Part shown: in pieces, positions 59,757-64,000 of the stretch | How positions within the stretch are numbered: position 1 is the first letter of the stretch | Layout of the letters: each line of letters begins with the position of its first letter | Assembly (NCBI RefSeq): GCF_024707525.1 | Contig: NZ_CP062231.1 | Coordinates: 3,906,001-3,970,000, forward strand | DNA length: 64,000 nucleotides | Direction: 5' to 3' | Source of the DNA: Rhizobium sp. TH2 | GTDB lineage: Bacteria > Pseudomonadota > Alphaproteobacteria > Rhizobiales > Rhizobiaceae | Notes under the pieces: model-generated | What the model saw: only the letters and a program-made list of their open reading frames with translations | The model's database searches: none | Told to the model about the DNA's origin: nothing | Position numbers and translations under genes: made by a program

Positions 59757-60329
59757 TTATTTGCTCCGGCTCACCGGCCGCCAGATTTGCATGATCACGC
59801 CAGACGCAAACAACCTTTGCTGCGCAAGCTTGAAATCGGTCTTAACCGGAGTGTCGGGGAAGAAGCGGAAACCACTGCCGACCGCGACCGGGAAGACGAG
59901 CATTCTGACTTCGTCGATCAGGTTATGCTCGAAGAGTTGATGTACGAGCGAATGGCTGCCCGGCACGAGGATCGGCCCGCCATCGCCTTGCTTGAGCACC
60001 TTCACCTCCTCGACGAACTCGCCCGAAAGCAACGACGAATTGTTCCATTCGAGCGACTTCAGCGTGCGCGAGAAGACATGCTTCGGCATCTCCGACAGCC
60101 GCAGCGACAAGGGATCGGTGCCTTGCGCGAAGCCTCCGGCGAAGGATTCATAGGTGACACGTCCGAGGAGAAGCGCGCTTGCCTCACGCGCCTCGTCTAT
60201 TTTCATCTGGAACTCATCATCGCCGATGAACGGCGCGGCCCAGCCGGTGTGAGGATGGCCGGGCTCGCCGCCCGGCGCTTCCATGACACCGTCGAGAGTG
60301 ACGAGCGGTGCAACAACCAGCTTTCTCAT
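59757..60329 (-). CDS. Dihydrofolate reductase/RibD C-terminal-like protein
   Basis: This 190-residue protein of the RibD_C family starts RKLVVAPLVTLDGVMEAPGG. It has a cofactor-binding region ASALLLGRVTYESFAGGF and the terminal segments ILVPGSHSLVHQLFEHNLID and EVRMLVFPVAVGSG. These proteins bind NADPH and usually act on unknown pterin-like or other small molecules. The chosen ATG at 60329 overlaps the end of the AHSA1 gene by 4 bp, so it is the third gene of a coupled ArsR operon. Confidence 0.82.
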   Translation of the reverse strand: MRKLVVAPLVTLDGVMEAPGGEPGHPHTGWAAPFIGDDEFQMKIDEAREASALLLGRVTYESFAGGFAQGTDPLSLRLSEMPKHVFSRTLKSLEWNNSSLLSGEFVEEVKVLKQGDGGPILVPGSHSLVHQLFEHNLIDEVRMLVFPVAVGSGFRFFPDTPVKTDFKLAQQRLFASGVIMQIWRPVSRSK

Positions 60330-60826
60330 TTTGATTCCCACGCCTTGAGGTCCTCGATCAGCTCGACAAGGTTATCGACGGCGGAATTGCTGCCTTCGAC
60401 GAAGCCGCCATTCACGTGCAAGTTCTTCATCTTGATCGTATCGAACAGCGTATGGATGGTGAGCATCGTGCGGCCGCCGGATTCATCGAAGGTGACGGTG
60501 ACGATCATGCGGCCGGCATTCGGGCTCTCGAAGCCGTTGTCGTAACGGATCAGCTTGTCGGACACGATTTCGAGGTACTTGCCGCCGAAGGGCGGTCCCT
60601 CCTCGCCTTCGGGGCCGGTCATCTGGAAATGGAACTCGCCTCCGACGCGGAAATCCATCTCGCATTTGGTCAGCGGCCAGCCCTTGGGGCCGAACCATTT
60701 CATCATGTGCTCCGGCCTGCAATAGGCGAGGAAAAGCAGCCGCGCGGGCGCATCGAACATGCGCGTGATAACGAGTTCGCGATCGGCGACGGATTCGGTT
60801 GTCTGGCTCCTGGCGTCCATGGTCAT
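60326..60826 (-). CDS. SRPBCC/AHSA1-family protein
   Basis: This 166-residue START-like protein has the family pattern LVITRMFDAPARLLFLAYCR, HMMKWFGPKGWPLTKCEMDF and RVGGEFHFQMTGPEG, and ends GFVEGSNSAVDNLVELIEDL. AHSA1-like proteins bind hydrophobic ligands in a deep pocket. The gene overlaps arsR by 4 bp (ATGA). ArsR-AHSA1 pairs are a common arrangement in soil alphaproteobacteria. Confidence 0.88.
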   Translation of the reverse strand: MTMDARSQTTESVADRELVITRMFDAPARLLFLAYCRPEHMMKWFGPKGWPLTKCEMDFRVGGEFHFQMTGPEGEEGPPFGGKYLEIVSDKLIRYDNGFESPNAGRMIVTVTFDESGGRTMLTIHTLFDTIKMKNLHVNGGFVEGSNSAVDNLVELIEDLKAWESK

Positions 60827-61164
60827 TCTCCCTTTTCAATCAGTTCCTTGACGTAGGTATCGAGCTGGTCGAGGCTTTCCTCCCAGCAGCGCTTGTAGTT
60901 TCCAAGCCATTGCGATGCTTGCTTGAGAGGCGCGGCATTGATCCTCACCGGCCGGAATTGCGCCTCCCGACCGCGCGACACTAGCCCGGCACTTTCCAGC
61001 ACTTTGATATGCTTGGTGATCGTCGGCTGGGCGAGCTTGAACGGCTCGACCAGTTCGTTGACCGTGGCCTCGCCATCGGCGAGGCGAGCAAGGATGGCGC
61101 GCCGGGTGGGATCGGCGAGCGCTCCGAAAACGAGATCGAGTTGAGCGGCGGTCTGCATTTTCAT
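60823..61164 (-). CDS. ArsR-family transcriptional regulator
   Basis: This 113-residue winged-helix protein has LVFGALADPTRRAILARLAD and the recognition helix LAQPTITKHIKVLESAGLVS. The metal-binding cysteines of classical ArsR/SmtB sensors are absent, so it probably responds to another signal. A 12-bp perfect palindrome just before its start is a good operator candidate. It is the first gene of a three-gene overlapping operon. Confidence 0.9.
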   Translation of the reverse strand: MKMQTAAQLDLVFGALADPTRRAILARLADGEATVNELVEPFKLAQPTITKHIKVLESAGLVSRGREAQFRPVRINAAPLKQASQWLGNYKRCWEESLDQLDTYVKELIEKGE

Positions 61165-61170
61165 ATTTCC

Positions 61171-61182
61171 ATATAGCTATAT
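61171..61182. promoter_or_regulatory. Palindromic operator candidate of the arsR operon
   Basis: ATATAGCTATAT is a perfect 12-bp palindrome six bases before the arsR start codon, embedded in an AT-rich promoter (a second TATAG/CTATA pairing extends to 61198). ArsR-type repressors typically bind such sites. The link is inferred from position. Confidence 0.5.
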
Positions 61183-61243
61183 TGCTATTTATCTATATAA
61201 TGGCGATCAGAGCGCGTCAACCAGAATTTTTCCGGTCACCAAA

Positions 61244-62167
61244 TCAGCTTTGCATGAGGATGTTGGCGGCTTTTACCGCCGCCGAGGCGCGGTTCTCGAC
61301 GCCGAGCTTCACATAGATCTGCTCGAGATGCTTGTTGACGGTACGTGCCGACAGCCCGAGGATTTCACCGATGTCGCGATTGGATTTGCCCTTGGCGATC
61401 CAGGCCAGCACTTCGGATTCCCGCGCGGTGAGCGCGAAGTGCTGCTTAAGACGCTCGTTGTCGCTGCCCTGCGTCTGGCCGGTCAGACGGAAGAGATGCT
61501 CGTCCTGGCCGATTGATCCGAGGAATGAGAGCGCCAGCGAGGCCTCGCCGCCGGTTTCCATGACGAAGCCGGGATCCTTGTTTGTGCCGACCTGCCGGCG
61601 CTCTTCCATCCAGGTGAGGATGCGCGCAGCGACCAGATCGATGCCGTCGTCGCTACCGGTGGCGGCGTTGACCAGCCTGATCGCTTGCGGCGTCGACCAT
61701 AGGATCCTGCCGTTGCCGCGCACCGCCAGCAGATGCCTGCCGGCGGCGTCGAGCGCCACGCGGGCACTCTGGGCGGAACGCGCATTGGCAAGATGGACGC
61801 GGATGCGGGCGCGCAATTCATCGACATTGATTGGCTTGGTGAGATAATCGACGCCCCCTGCCCCGAGCGCCCGAACCACATGCTCGGTCTCGGTGAGGCC
61901 GGTCATGAAAATCACCGGCACTTGCGCGGCGGCGGCATGCGATTTCAGCCGCTGGCACGTCTCGAATCCATCCATTCCGGGCATGACCGCATCAAGCAGG
62001 ATGAGATCGGGCGTGATGCGGTCGGCGATCGAAAGAGCCGAGGCGCCAGACGTGGCGATCAGCACCGAATATCCGGATTCCTCCAGCGCCTCGGTGAGGA
62101 AGCTCAGCGATTCCGGGCTGTCATCGACCAGAAGCACGATGTCGCGCGGGCTTTCCACGGCATTCAT
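61244..62167 (-). CDS. Response regulator with LuxR-type DNA-binding domain
   Basis: This 307-residue regulator has a receiver domain (acidic pair Asp15/Asp16, phosphoacceptor Asp59 in LILLDAVMPGMDG, Lys in DYLTKPINVDEL). A middle region resembles a short PAS-like sensor (LLAVRGNGRILWSTPQAIRL). A LuxR-type HTH covers about 240-305 (LTARESEVLAWIAKGKSNRD). Its start overlaps the hybrid kinase stop by 4 bp, so the kinase is its likely partner. Confidence 0.9.
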   Translation of the reverse strand: MNAVESPRDIVLLVDDSPESLSFLTEALEESGYSVLIATSGASALSIADRITPDLILLDAVMPGMDGFETCQRLKSHAAAAQVPVIFMTGLTETEHVVRALGAGGVDYLTKPINVDELRARIRVHLANARSAQSARVALDAAGRHLLAVRGNGRILWSTPQAIRLVNAATGSDDGIDLVAARILTWMEERRQVGTNKDPGFVMETGGEASLALSFLGSIGQDEHLFRLTGQTQGSDNERLKQHFALTARESEVLAWIAKGKSNRDIGEILGLSARTVNKHLEQIYVKLGVENRASAAVKAANILMQS

Positions 62168-64000
62168 GGCCCCGCCTCCTCGCGTTCGAGCTTGCGGAGA
62201 TCGGCGAGATAGGCATCGATGTTGAAGGCCTTGATATGTGCGGTCATGACCTCCGCGAAATGCCGGTTATCGCCATGCTTTGCAAGGTCATTCAGCTTTG
62301 CCTCGATGCCGCGGACATAACCGATCTCGCCGAGCCGGATGAGTTCCTGCACATGGTCGGGTCCCGGGCTGCGGAAAGTCGGCTCGTGATGTCCGTTGAT
62401 CACGGCCACGGGAATCGTGGCGTAAACCCATTCGAGCCCCATCCAGGTCGCGAGCTTGTCGTGCAACTGGCGGAAATCCACCGGCTTGGCGAGCGTATCG
62501 CTATGGTCGCTGCCGGGCAGCGTGCCCGCCGCCCCATCGCCGATATTGGCCGACAACATGATGACCGGCGCGCCGAACCCACCTGCTCGCAGCCTCGCCG
62601 CGAGTTCCCAGCCGTTCATACCGGGCATGGAAATGTCGACGAGGAAGATATCCGGCCGGGCGGCCTCGATCAGCATCAGGCAATCCGGACCCGAGATCGC
62701 GGTCAGCACGACAAAATCGAGCGGCACCAGCGCCTCGCGCATCAGCTCGCGATGTTCCTCATTGTCGTCAACGACCATGATCGTCCGGCGCGGCCCGGTA
62801 TAGGTGAGAATCTTGCGATCGGGCGCCGGCGCGCTCGGTTTGTTGAGACCATAGAGCATCAGCCGCACCTTGAATTTCGTGCCGTGGCCATGTTCGCTTT
62901 CGACTGTGATCTCGCCGCCAAGCGTCTGAGTGAGCAGCCTCGTGATTGTCAGCCCAAGCCCGAGGCCGGGCGCGAGCTTGGCCTGATCACCAGTACCGCG
63001 CTGGAACGGCTCGAAAATCACCGGCAGGTCGCTCTCCGAAATGCCTGGGCCGGTATCGGCAACGGTCAGCGTGGCGACCTGTCCGCGATAGGCGAGATCG
63101 AGCGACACCGAACCGTCGCTGGTATATTTGACGGCATTGGAGAGCAGGTTGACGAGGATCTGCCTGAGCCGCTTTTCGTCGGTTCGCACATATTGCGGCA
63201 GCTTGTCGTCGATCGTCATGTTGAAGACCAGGCCTTTGGCCTCGGCCTGCGGCCGCATCATGCCGGTGACCTGATCGAGGAAATCGCGAATGTTGATCTC
63301 GTTGGAATAGACCTGCAGCCGGCCGGCCTCGATCTTGGAAATGTCGAGCAGGCCATCGATGAGGCCCGAGAGGTGATCGGCGCTGCGCTTGATCACCTTG
63401 ATCGCCGAACGCTTGGCATCGGGAATCGACTCGTCGCGTTCGAGAAGCTGGGCATAGCCGAGCACGGCATTGAGCGGCGTGCGGAGCTCATGCGTGAGGC
63501 CGACGACATAGCGGCTCTTGGCGCGGTTGGCGGATTCGGCGGTCTCCTTGGCATATTGGAGCGCCGCGTCTGTCTTCTTGTGGGCGGCGATTTCCTTGAG
63601 CAGCAGCGTGTTCTGGCGCGAGGATTCCTCCTCCGCCACCACCCGGCTGTCATGCGCGAGCACAAAGAACCATGTGGCGATGCCGGTCAGGATCGCGAAG
63701 ACCAGGAAGACGATCCACACCGTCGCATTGACCACGCCCGACGCCTCGGGCAGCACGCTGCCTGCGCGCTCGGCAATGATCCAAAGCACGGCGCCGATCA
63801 ACGTCAGCGCCAGGATCGTGGTCATCGAGTAGCGGCCAAGGCGCGTTCCGAGCTTCTCGACAACTGAATCGGGTAAAATGGCGCGTGCCACTTCAGTAGC
63901 CTGGTATTGCAGCCGGGCCTTGGGCTTACAGAGGTCGTGGCAACGGCTGTCGAGCGAGCAGCAGAGCGAACAGATCGGGGCGGCATAGGCCGGGCACCAC
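62164..64000 (-). CDS. Hybrid sensor histidine kinase, 5' end outside the window
   Basis: At least 612 codons are visible. Two membrane helices (TTILALTLIGAVLWIIAERA and WIVFLVFAILTGIATWFFVL) are followed by a short coiled linker, HisKA with VVGLTHELRTPLNAVLGYAQ, and HATPase (LSNAVKYTSDG, DTGPGISE, GLGLGLTITRLL). A receiver domain (MVVDDNEEHRELMREAL, FLVDISMPGMNGW) and a helical tail end the protein. A GTG at 63891 could be a start, but the frame stays open to the window edge. There it encodes a cysteine-rich stretch (CPAYAAPICSLCCSLDSRCH then DLCKPKARL), so the real protein probably starts further right, perhaps with a transporter-like sensor domain. Confidence 0.85.
   Translation of the reverse strand, partial: WCPAYAAPICSLCCSLDSRCHDLCKPKARLQYQATEVARAILPDSVVEKLGTRLGRYSMTTILALTLIGAVLWIIAERAGSVLPEASGVVNATVWIVFLVFAILTGIATWFFVLAHDSRVVAEEESSRQNTLLLKEIAAHKKTDAALQYAKETAESANRAKSRYVVGLTHELRTPLNAVLGYAQLLERDESIPDAKRSAIKVIKRSADHLSGLIDGLLDISKIEAGRLQVYSNEINIRDFLDQVTGMMRPQAEAKGLVFNMTIDDKLPQYVRTDEKRLRQILVNLLSNAVKYTSDGSVSLDLAYRGQVATLTVADTGPGISESDLPVIFEPFQRGTGDQAKLAPGLGLGLTITRLLTQTLGGEITVESEHGHGTKFKVRLMLYGLNKPSAPAPDRKILTYTGPRRTIMVVDDNEEHRELMREALVPLDFVVLTAISGPDCLMLIEAARPDIFLVDISMPGMNGWELAARLRAGGFGAPVIMLSANIGDGAAGTLPGSDHSDTLAKPVDFRQLHDKLATWMGLEWVYATIPVAVINGHHEPTFRSPGPDHVQELIRLGEIGYVRGIEAKLNDLAKHGDNRHFAEVMTAHIKAFNIDAYLADLRKLEREEAGP

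Noticed and set aside
62236..63867. 543-codon plus-strand ORF opposite the hybrid kinase
   Set aside because: Antisense shadow; the kinase frame has all catalytic boxes.

Overview
The window looks like a chromosomal segment of an alphaproteobacterium of the order Hyphomicrobiales, most likely a Rhizobiaceae relative. The reasons are the glpSTPQUV-type glycerol ABC operon known from Rhizobium, a SciP-type CtrA inhibitor, CtrA boxes of the form TTAA-N7-TTAA, an alphaproteobacterial serC leader, and the conserved block tolQRAB-pal-cpoB-tilS-ftsH-glmM. Codon use is GC-rich almost throughout. A few AT-richer genes stand out as likely acquired: the AlbA_2 protein at 11.6-12.6 kb, the RTX protein at 19-20 kb, the DUF4145 protein at 33.6-34.4 kb and a small membrane protein at 38.5 kb.

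Layout. 0-8.7 kb: glycerol/glycerol-3-phosphate regulon (glpR, glpD, ABC transporter glpSTPQUV) with phased TTCG repeats as candidate GlpR operators. 8.9-12.6 kb: PhzF-like protein, AraC regulator divergent from a phytanoyl-CoA dioxygenase-like protein, and an AlbA_2 (Schlafen-type) protein. 12.6-19 kb: an oxidative L-fucose-type catabolic cluster (lactonase, fuconate dehydratase, SDR dehydrogenase, FAH-type hydrolase, mutarotase, a second enolase-superfamily enzyme, IclR regulator). The first dehydrogenase and a transporter are absent. 19-20.2 kb: RTX-like protein. 20.3-28.8 kb: kdp high-affinity potassium operon, read right to left, starting with a 26-codon membrane peptide, then kdpF-A-B-C-D-E and ptsN. 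29-32.3 kb: small membrane protein, methyltransferase, tRNA(CAU), mnmA, sciP. 32.4-34.4 kb: DUF2793 protein and DUF4145 protein. 34.4-37.4 kb: serC-serA with a structured leader. 37.4-43.8 kb: two paralogous outer-membrane barrels flanking a frameshifted flavin monooxygenase, a Gfo/Idh/MocA oxidoreductase, a YdeI-like protein and a DUF992 protein. 43.9-47.5 kb: HerA-type ATPase followed by a GGDEF-EAL protein. 47.5-59.5 kb: glmM, ftsH, tilS, cpoB, an accessory islet with toxin-antitoxin remnants and a GNAT protein, then pal-tolBARQ. 59.8-61.2 kb: ArsR-AHSA1-reductase operon. 61.2 kb to the end: LuxR-type response regulator and a hybrid kinase that runs off the window.

The strongest unexpected signal is regulatory. 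Three perfect TTAA-N7-TTAA CtrA boxes occur in the window, and all three start 73-82 bp upstream of a start codon: before both outer-membrane barrel genes and before the HerA-like ATPase/GGDEF-EAL gene pair. With sciP (whose product inhibits CtrA) in the same window, preceded by a one-mismatch box and CcrM sites, this links outer-membrane composition and an undescribed HerA plus c-di-GMP module to cell-cycle control. Other observations of note are complementary loss of ATPase motifs in GlpS and GlpT, a repeated IclR-operator candidate in the fucose cluster, a very short peptide heading the kdp operon, an orphan antitoxin overlapping a GNAT gene inside the tol-pal block, and a cysteine-rich stretch before the hybrid kinase at the window edge.

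All functional calls come from reading sequence motifs and gene context. No database search was run.
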